A DNA stretch of 64,000 nt from Psychroflexus torquis ATCC 700755 (GTDB lineage Bacteria > Bacteroidota > Bacteroidia > Flavobacteriales > Flavobacteriaceae), in the NCBI RefSeq assembly GCF_000153485.2, contig NC_018721.1:1922001-1986000 (forward strand). The letters run 5' to 3'. The notes under the pieces were generated by a model, which ran no database searches, was not told where the DNA came from, and worked only from the letters and a program-made list of their open reading frames with translations. Made by a program: the position numbers and the translations under genes. Positions 1-9,098 of the stretch are shown here, one piece after another; the first letter of the stretch is position 1; each line of letters begins with the position of its first letter.

Positions 1-411
1 AAAAAAGATTTCATCATTAAAATAGAGCTTGAACAACTTTCCTTCAACTAAGTACTCGTAAATATCTACTCTTTTTAGAACCATTGTTTGTACTAGGTCC
101 ATTTTCAATTCATTCTCATACTTTACCTCAACTTGATCATAAAAGATATTATATCTCAAATTGGCCTTAATTTTTGATTTTTCTTTGGAGTTATTGATAA
201 TAACTCCCGACTTGAATTCTTCAGTAAGAAACGGAGAACCTTCAATGTCTTTTAAATTCATTTGTCCATCTTCGGTATCGATAGTGTATATATCGCCAGA
301 TTCACGGACGACTAGTTCTCGGAGAAATTCTCCCTGACCAGCGTATTGAGCATTAACTTCAGAAGAAAATAGAACCAAAATTAATAGACTTAAAGAAACA
401 TAATTTTTCAT
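1..411 (-). CDS. Hypothetical secreted protein, 3' end outside window
   Basis: This reading frame starts with ATG at 411 and runs off the window edge, giving at least 137 codons without a stop. The first ~21 residues form a clear signal peptide: MKNYVS, then a Leu/Ile/Val-rich core, then a VNAQ cleavage-type end. The mature part is rich in charged residues and has alternating hydrophobic stretches. I recognise no family. It reads away from the window on the same strand as the MscS gene upstream of it, 32 bases away, so the two may share a transcript. Only the N-terminal part is visible. Confidence 0.7.
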   Translation of the reverse strand, partial: MKNYVSLSLLILVLFSSEVNAQYAGQGEFLRELVVRESGDIYTIDTEDGQMNLKDIEGSPFLTEEFKSGVIINNSKEKSKIKANLRYNIFYDQVEVKYENELKMDLVQTMVLKRVDIYEYLVEGKLFKLYFNDEIFF

Positions 412-443
412 AATAATTTTTTTCTTAATAAATATAACAAAAA

Positions 444-1289
444 TTATTTAACTTTCTTATTCATATCGTATAAATGTACATCGCGTTGTGGAAATGGAAA
501 GGAAATTCCTGCATCTTCAAGTTCCATTTTTAGCTTTTCAATCGTATCAAAGTGTAATTCCCAGAAATCGTCTTGATTAGCCCAAAATCGTAAAGACAAA
601 TCAACGGAATTATCTCCTAAACCTCCTACAAAAACAACGGGAGCAGGATCTTTTAAAACGCGTTCATCAGAATTAACGATGTTTAATAAGACTTCTCTAG
701 ATTTTTTAATGTCACTATCGTAGGAAATTCCAACGGTCATTACATTTCTGCGAGTAGGCTCATAAGAATAATTGGTCACTTTATTATTGCTTAATTGACC
801 GTTAGGAATAACAATGCGCTGATTGTTTGGAGTTGTTAGAATCGTATAAAAAATACTGATCTCGGTCACTGAACCTGATTCCTCCTGAGCTTCAATAAAA
901 TCGCCAACCCGAAATGGTTTCAGTATAATAATGAGAACCCCTCCAGCAAAGTTGGAAAGCGATCCTTGTAAAGCAAGACCGATAGCTAAACCCGCTGCTG
1001 CCAAAATTGCTGCAAACGAAGTGGTTTCTACACCAAGTTTTGTAATGATGACAATAAACAAAAGGATTTTGAGCACTATGCCCAAGATACTTAAGGCAAA
1101 ACCTCTTACGCCTCGGTCTACCTCGCGTTTTTCCATTATTTTTCTTAAACGACCTATAATCAATTTTATGACCCATAACCCTAGGATCAAGAGAACTATA
1201 GCAGCGATGATACTTGGAAGATAGGTTAAGATGCTGTCTAGCAAATAATTTGCATATTCGCCAACACTGTCAGTTGAAATGTTTTCCAT
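444..1289 (-). CDS. MscS-family small-conductance mechanosensitive channel
   Basis: This is a small channel of the inner membrane that releases solutes during hypo-osmotic shock. Three hydrophobic segments (about residues 24-48, 64-86 and 92-120) are followed by a soluble beta domain. The third segment has the Gly/Ala-rich pore-helix pattern of MscS (AAAGLAIGLALQGSLSNFAG), followed by the family pattern PFRVGDFIE. At 281 residues it matches the minimal E. coli MscS size. The reading frame opens at a TTG at 1295, but the ATG at 1289 (MENIST) is the more natural start. Family assignment is firm; its gating behaviour cannot be read from sequence. Confidence 0.92.
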   Translation of the reverse strand: MENISTDSVGEYANYLLDSILTYLPSIIAAIVLLILGLWVIKLIIGRLRKIMEKREVDRGVRGFALSILGIVLKILLFIVIITKLGVETTSFAAILAAAGLAIGLALQGSLSNFAGGVLIIILKPFRVGDFIEAQEESGSVTEISIFYTILTTPNNQRIVIPNGQLSNNKVTNYSYEPTRRNVMTVGISYDSDIKKSREVLLNIVNSDERVLKDPAPVVFVGGLGDNSVDLSLRFWANQDDFWELHFDTIEKLKMELEDAGISFPFPQRDVHLYDMNKKVK

Positions 1290-1319
1290 GAGCAATGATT
1301 TTTTAATAATATAAATATA

Positions 1320-3380
1320 TCAATTAATTGTTGAACCATTTTCAACGTCTCCAGACGGATCTGGGTTCACAAAGGTCAATTTTCCAGAGGAATCTTCAGT
1401 CATTAAAATCATCCCTTCGCTTAAGGTGCCTTTAAGTGTAATAGGTTTAAGATTGACGACAACACTTACTTTACGACCAATAAGCTCTTCTGGCTTATAA
1501 TGTTCTGCAATTCCAGAAACTATAGTTCTTTGATCTAAACCAGTATCTACGGTGAGTACCATTAATTTTTTGGTCTTTGCCTTTTTCTCTGCCGTTATTA
1601 TGGTTCCTACTCTAAGATCGAGTTTGGAGAAATCTTCAAAAGTAGCTACTTCTTTTTGGGGTTCTAGTTCTTTCTCTTCATTTTCTATTTTGGAAGCTTC
1701 AAGTTTATCTACTTGCTTTTGTATCTCCTCCTCTTCAATTTTACTAAAAAGGAATTCAGCTGTATTGATGTTATGATGAGAAGGAAGCAATTCATCTAGT
1801 TTCGAAATATCATTCCAAAATGGATGAGAAAAGCCTTCAAAATTGAGCATGGTTTTCAATTTTAAAGCGGTAAAAGGTAAAAAAGGCTCACTTAAGACTG
1901 CTAAAGCACTTGACACTTGCAAAGCCACATACATAATCGTAGATGTTCGCTCAGGATTTGTCTTTTGCAGTTTCCAAGGCTCTTCATCAGCTAGATATTT
2001 ATTGCCAAGACGCGCCAGATTCATCATAATCCCTTGGGCTTCCCTAAAGCGGTATTTCTCGATAGAAGCTGAAATTTGTGAGGGAAATGTTTTAATATCC
2101 TCAAATACTTTGAGATCAGTTTCGCTAAAGTCAAAGGCTTTTGGCACTACTCCTTCATAATACTTATGCGTTAGAACCACCACTCTATTGATAAAGTTCC
2201 CATAGATGGCAACTAACTCACTGTTATTTCGGGTTTGGAAATCCTTCCACGTAAAATCATTATCCTTGGTTTCAGGAGCATTTGCTGTAAGCACATACCT
2301 CAACACGTCTTCTTTACCTGGGAAATCTTCTAAATAGTCGTGTAACCAAACTGCCCAATTTTTAGAAGTGGATAGTTTACGGCCTTCTAGATTCAAAAAT
2401 TCATTGGCAGGTACATTATCTGGTAAGATATAGCTGCCTTCTGCTTTCAGCATCGCAGGGAAAATAATACAATGAAACACAATATTATCTTTGCCTATAA
2501 AATGAACAAGCTTAGTGTCCTTATCCTTCCAATAAGGCTCCCAATCTTTGCCTTCCCGTTCTGCCCATTCTTTGGTAGAAGAAATATACCCAATTGGAGC
2601 ATCGAACCAAACATAAAGGACTTTACCTTCACCTCCTTTTACAGGAACTGGTATACCCCAATCTAAATCTCGAGTAACTGCCCTAGCTCGTAAACCTTCA
2701 TCTAGCCAAGATTTACATTGTCCATACACATTAGCTTTCCAGTCCTTTTTATGATCTTTTAATATCCAATCTTTCAAAAAGCCATCATATTGATCTAACG
2801 GTAAAAACCAGTGCTTGGTTGACTTTAACGTAGGTACATCTCCTGTGATAGCAGATTTTGGATTTATTAAATCAGTAGCATTCAGAGAAGAGCCACATTT
2901 TTCACATTGATCGCCATAAGCTTCTTCATTGCCACATTTTGGGCAAGTCCCTGTTACAAAACGGTCGGCTAGAAATTGATTGGCTTTGGCATCGTAGAGT
3001 TGTTCTGTTGTTTCTTCAATAAATTTTCCCTTATCGTACATGGTCTTGAAAAACTCAGTCGCCGTATCATGGTGGATTTTAGCAGAAGTTCTTGAATAAT
3101 TATCAAATTGAATCCCAAAATCTTGAAACGATTGCTTGATTATAGCGTTGTATTTATCGACAACATCTTGAGGACTTATGCCTTCCTTCTTGGCTTTGAT
3201 TGTAATAGGGACACCATGCTCATCACTTCCGCAAAGAAAAGCGACGTCTTCTCCCTTCAGTTTCAAGTAACGAACGTAAATATCTGCTGGTACATAAACC
3301 CCTGCCAAATGTCCTATATGTATAGGCCCGTTGGTATAGGGCAATGCTGCGGTAACTGTATAGCGTTTTGGGTTCTTCAT
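1320..3380 (-). CDS. metG: Methionyl-tRNA synthetase
   Basis: The enzyme charges tRNA-Met with methionine in the cytoplasm. The class I signature HIGH is at residues 21-24 and the second signature appears as KLSTSKN near residue 337. A four-Cys zinc knuckle (CPKC...CEKC) lies around residues 145-165. The last ~110 residues form the EMAP/Trbp111-like tRNA-binding domain (starts around [11 protein letters not shown]), as in long bacterial MetRS. The reading frame is open to 3404, but the extra eight residues look unlike the family, so ATG at 3380 (MKNPKRYTV) is chosen; this gives 686 residues. It stands as a single gene. Confidence 0.97.
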   Translation of the reverse strand: MKNPKRYTVTAALPYTNGPIHIGHLAGVYVPADIYVRYLKLKGEDVAFLCGSDEHGVPITIKAKKEGISPQDVVDKYNAIIKQSFQDFGIQFDNYSRTSAKIHHDTATEFFKTMYDKGKFIEETTEQLYDAKANQFLADRFVTGTCPKCGNEEAYGDQCEKCGSSLNATDLINPKSAITGDVPTLKSTKHWFLPLDQYDGFLKDWILKDHKKDWKANVYGQCKSWLDEGLRARAVTRDLDWGIPVPVKGGEGKVLYVWFDAPIGYISSTKEWAEREGKDWEPYWKDKDTKLVHFIGKDNIVFHCIIFPAMLKAEGSYILPDNVPANEFLNLEGRKLSTSKNWAVWLHDYLEDFPGKEDVLRYVLTANAPETKDNDFTWKDFQTRNNSELVAIYGNFINRVVVLTHKYYEGVVPKAFDFSETDLKVFEDIKTFPSQISASIEKYRFREAQGIMMNLARLGNKYLADEEPWKLQKTNPERTSTIMYVALQVSSALAVLSEPFLPFTALKLKTMLNFEGFSHPFWNDISKLDELLPSHHNINTAEFLFSKIEEEEIQKQVDKLEASKIENEEKELEPQKEVATFEDFSKLDLRVGTIITAEKKAKTKKLMVLTVDTGLDQRTIVSGIAEHYKPEELIGRKVSVVVNLKPITLKGTLSEGMILMTEDSSGKLTFVNPDPSGDVENGSTIN

Positions 3381-3518
3381 GAGTCTAAAATTTCTAAAGC
3401 ACAAATGTAATAAACCCCTTTACATAAAAAGACTAAGGCTATTGTATAATATGTGTGAAAAAGCCATTGAACTATACAGAAATAAATATATTAGAACTTA
3501 ACCAAAAAACATCCTATT

Positions 3519-4034
3519 ATGAAGCTTATCTCAAAACTTTGCCTTACGGCGCTAATCCTTATGTTCTTTTTTTCATGTAGCAGTGATGATGATTCTGCTC
3601 CTCCCATTGAAAACGAAAACTTTTTAAAAGTTGGAAATCAAGAATTTGAACTCAAGTCTGGGTCATATGGAACCGATAGCTTAGAGGAAGGACTTTATGC
3701 TTTTGGAATTACTTTATACGACACCAATTTAAATATAGTAGATGGTGAGCCAACACCAGAAGACAATATAGTTAATGGTATTTCTTTTGGAATTTATACA
3801 GATAATAGTACTAAGCCAGACCTTGGTGAATACATTTTTACAGGAGCTTCCAATCCAGGTGAAGATTCACTTGCCGCAGCATTAATTTTATCTAACATAA
3901 ATGTTGAAAACCAAACAGGGCAAACTATTGAAATTGAAGTTGGTATATTAGAAATTGTAGAAAATGAAAATGAGTATGTACTTAATTTTACGGGTGTTGA
4001 CGAGGAGGACAATGAAATCTCAATGAACTATTAG
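3519..4034 (+). CDS. Small lipoprotein of unknown function
   Basis: A 171-residue protein with a type II signal peptide: a basic start (MKLISK), a hydrophobic core, and a lipobox FFSC with Cys at residue 20, followed by SSDDD. Asp/Ser-rich residues right after the Cys are typical of surface-exposed lipoproteins in Bacteroidota. The mature part is acidic and rich in Glu, Asp and Asn, and is predicted by eye to be mainly beta. I recognise no domain. A perfect 7-bp palindrome (TTAGAGG/CCTCTAA) covers the stop codon. Confidence 0.8.
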   Translation: MKLISKLCLTALILMFFFSCSSDDDSAPPIENENFLKVGNQEFELKSGSYGTDSLEEGLYAFGITLYDTNLNIVDGEPTPEDNIVNGISFGIYTDNSTKPDLGEYIFTGASNPGEDSLAAALILSNINVENQTGQTIEIEVGILEIVENENEYVLNFTGVDEEDNEISMNY

Positions 4035-4110
4035 AGGTCCTCTAACTTTAGTTGAAAATTAAACTATTGTGTCTTAATTTTTAAATTTCATCAATAATAC
4101 CTCCCTTATT

Positions 4111-4722
4111 ATGAAAATAATTTTTTTAGCATTTTTTAGTCTCTTTTTTGTATCACAAGCATCCGCTCAAGATCAAAATAACTCAACCACTGCAAGCGTA
4201 GAAAAATCAATTTATGGCATCCAAACTGGGTTCTTAGGGACTTGGCTGTATAACGAAAGCCGGCTTAATAATGAATTTGCCCTAAGAAGTCAAGTGGGTT
4301 TTGACTTTAGAGTAGAAGGCATTAGAGAATTTGAGTCATTTGGACCTAATAGTGACTTTTACGGCATCCTCCATTTAAGCTTAGAGCCCAGATGGTATTA
4401 TAATTTAGACAGAAGATTAAAAAAAGGAAAAAACATCGATCGTAATAGCGGGAACTTTGTTGCTTTACTAGCCTCTTTAAACTTGGAAAGTGTGTCTTTT
4501 ACGAACAATGATAGGATAAGAAGTTTAGATCAGATCAGATTTGTTCCGAAATGGGGCATTCGTCGTAGTTTAGGAAAGCATATTTCTTATGAAGCTGGTT
4601 TTGGTTTTGGCTACGCTTTCTTTTTGAATAACACAGAAAAAACTGGGTTTTTTCCATTTAGGAATGAAAGAACTGGTGATTTTACAGCAGATATTCACTT
4701 AAGAATTGGGTTTGATCTATAA
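4111..4722 (+). CDS. Outer-membrane beta-barrel protein
   Basis: A 203-residue protein with a signal peptide ending around SQASAQ (residue 20) and a C-terminus ending in an aromatic-alternating strand (DIHLRIGFDL), as expected for a small outer-membrane barrel. Alternating hydrophobic/polar strands and the central pattern RNSGNFVALLASLN are clear. A broken paralogue lies at 43240-43803 in this window and shares the patterns YGIQTGFLG, LEPRxYYNL, DxNSGNF, WGIRR and G.GFGY. Transport function is unknown. It is separated from the next gene by a long hairpin (4750-4807). Confidence 0.75.
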   Translation: MKIIFLAFFSLFFVSQASAQDQNNSTTASVEKSIYGIQTGFLGTWLYNESRLNNEFALRSQVGFDFRVEGIREFESFGPNSDFYGILHLSLEPRWYYNLDRRLKKGKNIDRNSGNFVALLASLNLESVSFTNNDRIRSLDQIRFVPKWGIRRSLGKHISYEAGFGFGYAFFLNNTEKTGFFPFRNERTGDFTADIHLRIGFDL

Positions 4723-4749
4723 AATTTATTACTTTTAAATGATAGATTT

Positions 4750-4807
4750 ATAACTTCTTGATACTTTTCTATGGCTTTAATGAAACCATAGAAGCACTAG
4801 AAGTTAT
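4750..4807. terminator. Long imperfect intergenic hairpin
   Basis: The outer arms ATAACTTCT and AGAAGTTAT (9 bp) enclose a second stem, TTCTATGG/CCATAGAA, with a ~11-base loop. The structure lies between the beta-barrel gene and the LD-carboxypeptidase gene, both on the + strand. There is no long U tract after it, so it could be a weak terminator, an mRNA-stability structure or an RNA-processing site. Confidence 0.5.
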
Positions 4808-4828
4808 AAACAATTTACAAATCCGATT

Positions 4829-5725
4829 ATGAGTCTTCCACCTCCACTCCAAACTGGCGACCAAGTCGCTATCATAGCTACCGCAAGATATATTTCTAAA
4901 GCAGAGATTCAGCCTGCGATTGACCTATTAAAAAGCTGGGGGCTCAAGCCTATTTTAGGCTCTAGCATTGGTCAACAAGAACACCAATTTGCAGGAAGCG
5001 ACCAAGAGCGGGCAAAGGATTTTCAAAACCAACTGGATCATCCAGACATCAAAGCTATTTGGTGTGCAAAGGGTGGTTATGGTTCTGTAAGAATCATTGA
5101 CCATATTGACTTTTCTAGTTTAAAAAAACAACCCAAGTGGATTATTGGTTATTCGGATGTGACGGCTATTCATATGCATTTACAGAGTATAGAAATTGCC
5201 AGTCTTCATGCACAAATGGCATTTGACATTGAGGCTAAATCAAACTCTACCTCAACTCAGCTTCAAAAAGTATTATTTGGAGAAAATGCCGGTATCTCCT
5301 CACAAAACATTCATCCCTTACAAAAAAACGGAACAGCTTCTGGCGAAATCATTGGAGGAAATTTATCTGTGCTCTATTCCCTATTAGGGAGTTCATCTGC
5401 TCCTAGCTTTAAAGGGAAAATCTTGTTCCTTGAAGATCTCGATGAATACCTCTATCATATCGATAGAATAATGCAAAACTTAAAACGCAGTGGTATTTTG
5501 AAGGTGATTAAAGGTCTTATTGTTGGTGGCATGACACAAATGAATGATAACACCGTACCCTTCGGGAAAACCGCCGAAGAAATCATTTCTGAAGCTGTGC
5601 AAGTTTACGATTATCCTGTCTGTTTTCAATTTCCAGTGGGACACACGCAGGATAATTTGCCTCTCATTTTTGGTAAAGTCGCAAGACTTGAGGTGTCTTC
5701 TAGTCAAATTCAGCTAACCTATTAA
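4829..5725 (+). CDS. LD-carboxypeptidase (peptidase S66 family)
   Basis: Peptidase S66 enzymes remove the terminal D-Ala from murein tetrapeptides during cell-wall recycling; some relatives (MccF) inactivate microcin C. The catalytic triad is visible: Ser109 in GYSD, Glu202 in FLEDLDEY and His272 in VGHTQDN. The length (298 residues) and the order of the motifs fit the family. No signal peptide is seen, so it should act in the cytoplasm. It begins an apparent operon: the next start (yraN) follows its stop after two bases, and pirin follows that. The choice between an LdcA and an MccF role is not settled. Confidence 0.9.
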   Translation: MSLPPPLQTGDQVAIIATARYISKAEIQPAIDLLKSWGLKPILGSSIGQQEHQFAGSDQERAKDFQNQLDHPDIKAIWCAKGGYGSVRIIDHIDFSSLKKQPKWIIGYSDVTAIHMHLQSIEIASLHAQMAFDIEAKSNSTSTQLQKVLFGENAGISSQNIHPLQKNGTASGEIIGGNLSVLYSLLGSSSAPSFKGKILFLEDLDEYLYHIDRIMQNLKRSGILKVIKGLIVGGMTQMNDNTVPFGKTAEEIISEAVQVYDYPVCFQFPVGHTQDNLPLIFGKVARLEVSSSQIQLTY

Positions 5726-5727
5726 CC

Positions 5728-6090
5728 ATGGCAGAGCACAATGAACTTGGAAAAAGTGGAGAGAAAGAAGCGGTAGAGTTTCTTCGAGCAAAAGGCTACA
5801 CTATTTTAGAAATTAATTATGTCTACGATAGAGCAGAAGTCGACATTATTGCCAAAACTGGTAAAACCTTAGTCGCTGTGGAAGTCAAAACCAGAAGTAC
5901 GCCAGAGTTTGGTGACCCTCAAGATTTTGTGAAACCTGCGCAAATCAAACGGTTGGTAAAAGCCGTTAATTTTTATATTAATGATAAAGACCTCGACCTA
6001 GAGGTAAGGTTTGATATTGTGGCTATTATTAAAAATAAATTAGGAAAACGTATAGAGCATTTGGAAGATGCTTTTTATTACTTTGAATAA
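5728..6090 (+). CDS. YraN/UPF0102 nuclease-fold protein
   Basis: A 120-residue protein of the UPF0102 family, which has a restriction-endonuclease-like fold and no settled role. The expected nuclease residues are present: Glu37 and Asp39 in RAEVDII, then Glu52-Val-Lys54 in VEVKTR, with the family ending in FDIVAI...EHLEDAF. Early residues LGKSGEKEA and FLRAKGYTIL also match the family. It is packed between the S66 peptidase (2-base gap) and pirin (13-base gap), so it is surely co-transcribed with them. Confidence 0.9.
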   Translation: MAEHNELGKSGEKEAVEFLRAKGYTILEINYVYDRAEVDIIAKTGKTLVAVEVKTRSTPEFGDPQDFVKPAQIKRLVKAVNFYINDKDLDLEVRFDIVAIIKNKLGKRIEHLEDAFYYFE

Positions 6091-6103
6091 ATATAAAAAG
6101 AGA

Positions 6104-7123
6104 ATGAGTGATGTTATTTTAAGAATTAAGGAGCTTGGTTTTCAATGGGAAACCAAAGATCCTTTTTTGTTTTGTGCTTTTCATGAGGATCAATTTCCGA
6201 AGGGAGGAACCAAACTTGGTCCTTCCAAGGAAAGCTTAAAAGATCGGTTTTTGGGGAATGATTTTAATAAAAAAGACGGCTGGCGGATGTATCATGGACA
6301 AGAAATACCTGGGTTTCCTTACCATCCCCATGCAGGTTTTGAAACCATTACTTTAGTAGAAAAAGGCTTTGCAGATCACTCAGATTCTATGGGGGCCAAA
6401 GGGCGATTTGGCCAAGGTGACGCACAATGGATGACCGCAGGAAAAGGCATTTTACATTCTGAAATGTTTCCACTTATAAATCAAGACAAAGGAAATCCTC
6501 TTTTACTATTTCAAATCTGGTTGAATTTACCCAAGCGTTCCAAAAAAGTAGAACCTCATTACAAAATGCTTTGGCACGAAGATATTCCTATTATTGAAGA
6601 AAAAGATAAGCATGGAAACGCTATGAGTATCAAAATTATCGCTGGAAAATACAAGTCAGAAAAAGCGTTGGATCCCACTCCAGATTCTTTGGCAGCAGAA
6701 GATAATACCGATATCCAAGTCTGGAGAATTAGCTTAGCATCAGGTGCGGAGTTTACACTTCCTCCAGGAGAGGCAGAAAGTAACCGCGTTTTGTTTTTTT
6801 ATGAAGGAGATCAAATTAAAACCGAAGGGTCTGAGATTCCTGCTGGTCATTCCTTAGACCTTGAGGGGTCTCAAGAACTCAAACTTGTAAATGGTAATAA
6901 AAAAGCTGAGCTACTTTTGCTACAAGGGAAGCCCATCAACGAACCTGTTGTTCAGCAAGGCCCTTTTGTGGCCAATTCTACTGAAGAAATGAACAGCATC
7001 ATAAGAGAGTACCAACAGACCCAGTTTGGAGGTTGGCCATGGCCAAAAGCAGAATTTACGCATGGAAACAAAGGTCGTTTTGCTTTATTTTCCGATGGAA
7101 ATTTGGTAGAGAAGCCTAAGTAA
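6104..7123 (+). CDS. Pirin family protein (bicupin)
   Basis: Pirins are metal-binding bicupin proteins; some act as quercetinases or modulate other enzymes. The N-terminal cupin carries the metal-binding pattern HPHAGFET, then ADHSDSMG, and WMTAGKGILHSE with the later His and Glu ligands. The C-terminal half holds a second, degenerate cupin (PAGHSLDLEG). The open frame extends back to 6068 inside yraN; ATG at 6104 (MSDVILRI) removes the overlap and is chosen. This gives 339 residues, longer than the ~290 usual for pirin because of insertions after the first cupin. Substrate unknown. Confidence 0.88.
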   Translation: MSDVILRIKELGFQWETKDPFLFCAFHEDQFPKGGTKLGPSKESLKDRFLGNDFNKKDGWRMYHGQEIPGFPYHPHAGFETITLVEKGFADHSDSMGAKGRFGQGDAQWMTAGKGILHSEMFPLINQDKGNPLLLFQIWLNLPKRSKKVEPHYKMLWHEDIPIIEEKDKHGNAMSIKIIAGKYKSEKALDPTPDSLAAEDNTDIQVWRISLASGAEFTLPPGEAESNRVLFFYEGDQIKTEGSEIPAGHSLDLEGSQELKLVNGNKKAELLLLQGKPINEPVVQQGPFVANSTEEMNSIIREYQQTQFGGWPWPKAEFTHGNKGRFALFSDGNLVEKPK

Positions 7124-7232
7124 AAACTGCCTTAACTATCAGTTTTGACCAAGCTCGACCCATAAAGAAAATCTCTGCAAAGAGGAGACAAGCATATCAA
7201 TATCATACTATTAAGAAATTAAACCCTTTATA

Positions 7233-7628
7233 ATGAAAAAACTAGTCTTCCTTTTAATTGTTAGTCTAAGTTTAATCTCCTGTGAGGACTTATGGAATAA
7301 TGATGATGACGGTCTTTATTATCCTTTTCCTGAAGAACCCATCACTTTGTTTGAAATCAATATAGGGAGTTCAGGTGATCGTGTCGCGGAAACTAGCTTA
7401 GGCAATTTCGAGGACAACAGAAGTGCCGTTTTCCAAATTAGGGGTCAGCATTCCAGGGTAAGTGAGCTAGACCAAAATCCAGATACTGGAGAAATTATTT
7501 TTAGATACCAACCACGTCGAGGCTTTGTAGGCGAAGATTATGTTGAAATCATCGCTCCAACAGATAAAAGTGGGAATCAAATTTTTGAAAGTAAAACTCT
7601 TGAATTTTATATTAAAGTGCATGATTAA
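7233..7628 (+). CDS. Small lipoprotein with an Ig/cadherin-like tail
   Basis: A 131-residue protein with a type II signal peptide (lipobox SLISC, Cys at 17) followed by an acidic stretch. The second half has the shape of a single Ig/cadherin-like beta domain, with the pattern FRYQPRRGFVGEDYVEI, which resembles the strands of tandem-95/cadherin-like repeats. It is probably anchored in the outer membrane. Role unknown. It is the last gene before the low-GC cassette at 7804. Confidence 0.72.
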   Translation: MKKLVFLLIVSLSLISCEDLWNNDDDGLYYPFPEEPITLFEINIGSSGDRVAETSLGNFEDNRSAVFQIRGQHSRVSELDQNPDTGEIIFRYQPRRGFVGEDYVEIIAPTDKSGNQIFESKTLEFYIKVHD

Positions 7629-7630
7629 AT

Positions 7631-7642
7631 AAAAAAGCGAGA
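7631..7642 (+). repeat. 12-bp direct repeat, left copy (right copy 9723-9734)
   Basis: AAAAAAGCGAGA occurs directly after the lipoprotein stop codon and again at 9723-9734, where it forms the left arm of a complete terminator hairpin. The two copies flank the three-gene cassette exactly. At the left copy the matching right arm is missing. This could be an insertion footprint at a terminator, or chance, because A-tract plus GCGAGA stems are common as terminators. Confidence 0.45.
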
Positions 7643-7743
7643 TAGAAGCCCGAAAGGACATTTAAAACTAAGCTAGCATTGGCATTTTGTTTTTTATATT
7701 TTACCAAGTTGCTAATTTATAGGTTTGCTAAAACTCACAGAAA

Positions 7744-7778
7744 TTGTTTATTTAGACTCAAATAATAATCTACATTTG
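7744..7778 (+). promoter_or_regulatory. Putative promoter of the three-gene cassette
   Basis: TACATTTG at 7771-7778 fits the Bacteroidota -7 consensus TAnnTTTG, and TTGTTT lies about 20 bases upstream where the -33 TTTG element is expected. The first gene starts 26 bases downstream. This is a pattern match only. Confidence 0.45.
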
Positions 7779-7803
7779 TTGATGAATTTATTTTTTAAAT
7801 TAA

Positions 7804-8592
7804 ATGTTAGAATTTTTAAAGCCTATATCTGAAAATCATTCGATTAGTAGAGCTGTAGCATCTGTTTTCATTCCACAAGCTTTTCTAAAGCCACAGGATA
7901 TCTTTGAAAAAACAAAAGATGTTATAGGTTTTAAAAGTTATCCTAAAAAAGGAATGTTGAAGGCAACAACTATTAATATTAAAAATAACAATTTAGGAAT
8001 AAGTAATGAACAAATTAAGGGCTTTATATTTGAAAGTTATGATGATGAGGGTTCGATAAATAATGTTTTTAAGTTAGAAAACAGCAAAGAAAATCAATCG
8101 ATTCTGTCATTAGAGAATAGAAAATATAAGAATTGGAATACATTTAAAGTTCAGTTAGACTCTGATTTAAATTCATTTTCTGGTATAAACGATTTTTATG
8201 TTGAAGCGATTAGTTTAAATTACAGGGATGAATTTATATGGATGGATAGAGATTCATCTATCCCTGTTGCTGAAATATTTAATAATGATTCAGAACTTCT
8301 AAATAAGAAGTTTTTGTCATCTAAAAATGGAACCTTAATTTTAATTTCTCAGGGCAATGATGAAAACGGTTTTGTTTACGAAGAAAGAACAGAAATTTCT
8401 TTTAATAATGATATTAAAAGAATAATAATTGACCATCAATACGTTCAACGCTTTGGTAATATCGAATTATTTAGTATATTAAATAAAAATAAAAGCTTTA
8501 GCTTACTTTACAATAAAGCTCATACAGAAAACAAAAAAATTCTTAAAGACATATTAACAGTAAATAGTCAGAACTTAATAAAATTGAAGTGA
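7804..8592 (+). CDS. Unknown protein, possible TIGR04255-like
   Basis: A 262-residue soluble protein with no signal peptide or membrane segment. It begins with an LKPISENHSISRA segment and ends with a His-containing helix (AHTENKKILKDIL). An N-terminal segment of this kind, a long beta-rich middle and a terminal helix with LH..nk.f..l resemble the TIGR04255 family as I remember it, but the match is weak and I would not name it. It is the first of three tightly packed genes; the next start overlaps or nearly abuts its stop. Base composition is visibly poorer in GC than in the neighbouring metG/glnS genes. Confidence 0.75.
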   Translation: MLEFLKPISENHSISRAVASVFIPQAFLKPQDIFEKTKDVIGFKSYPKKGMLKATTINIKNNNLGISNEQIKGFIFESYDDEGSINNVFKLENSKENQSILSLENRKYKNWNTFKVQLDSDLNSFSGINDFYVEAISLNYRDEFIWMDRDSSIPVAEIFNNDSELLNKKFLSSKNGTLILISQGNDENGFVYEERTEISFNNDIKRIIIDHQYVQRFGNIELFSILNKNKSFSLLYNKAHTENKKILKDILTVNSQNLIKLK

Positions 8593-8594
8593 TT

Positions 8595-9098
8595 ATGGCA
8601 TTATTAACAAGTTTTTTTGCTTTAAATCCGGAAGTTGAAAAATTCAATTTTTTACACAGAAACAATATTGAAATGGAAAATGTATATCTTGAAGAAGAAA
8701 TACTTGACTTGAAGCACACTTACCATTTTACAGAATTAACAAGTAATGATAAATCAGATTTATTAAAAAGTCAAATCTTAGACTTCTTTAATTCGACTGA
8801 TAAGAATATCAAGATATCCTCAGAAGTACTTTCTCAATGCTATTCCTTTATAGAAAATCTTTATCCAAGTATCTTGGAACAATTAGAAATTGATGAGGTA
8901 TACAGCACACCTTACGGTACTGTTATTTTTGATTGGGAAAAAGATGTAGATAATGCTTTTTCATTAGAAATTGGCGCTAAAGAATTTGGTTATTTTATAG
9001 AAATAAACGGAACTGATGCTAAACAAGTGGATTCTTTAATATTAGACTTATCAAAAAATGAATTACTTCAAGATTTATCTAGCTTCTTATCAGTTTAA
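8595..9098 (+). CDS. Unknown protein, second gene of cassette
   Basis: A ~168-residue soluble acidic protein. The first 60 residues are rich in Glu/Asp, and the centre has YSTPYGTVIFDWEKD followed by a strand pattern SLEIGAKEFGYFIE. A short motif of the form T-P-x-G-x-V-x-x-x-W followed by two beta strands is, to my recollection, recurrent in uncharacterised proteins that sit in small accessory cassettes, but I cannot name a family. A GTG at 8589 overlaps the previous stop; ATG at 8595 is chosen. Its stop codon touches the start of the next gene (TAAATG), so translation is probably coupled. Confidence 0.72.
   Translation: MALLTSFFALNPEVEKFNFLHRNNIEMENVYLEEEILDLKHTYHFTELTSNDKSDLLKSQILDFFNSTDKNIKISSEVLSQCYSFIENLYPSILEQLEIDEVYSTPYGTVIFDWEKDVDNAFSLEIGAKEFGYFIEINGTDAKQVDSLILDLSKNELLQDLSSFLSV

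Noticed and set aside
892..1224. Open frames inside the MscS gene on both strands
   Set aside because: They lie wholly within a well-supported gene and show no protein-family pattern.
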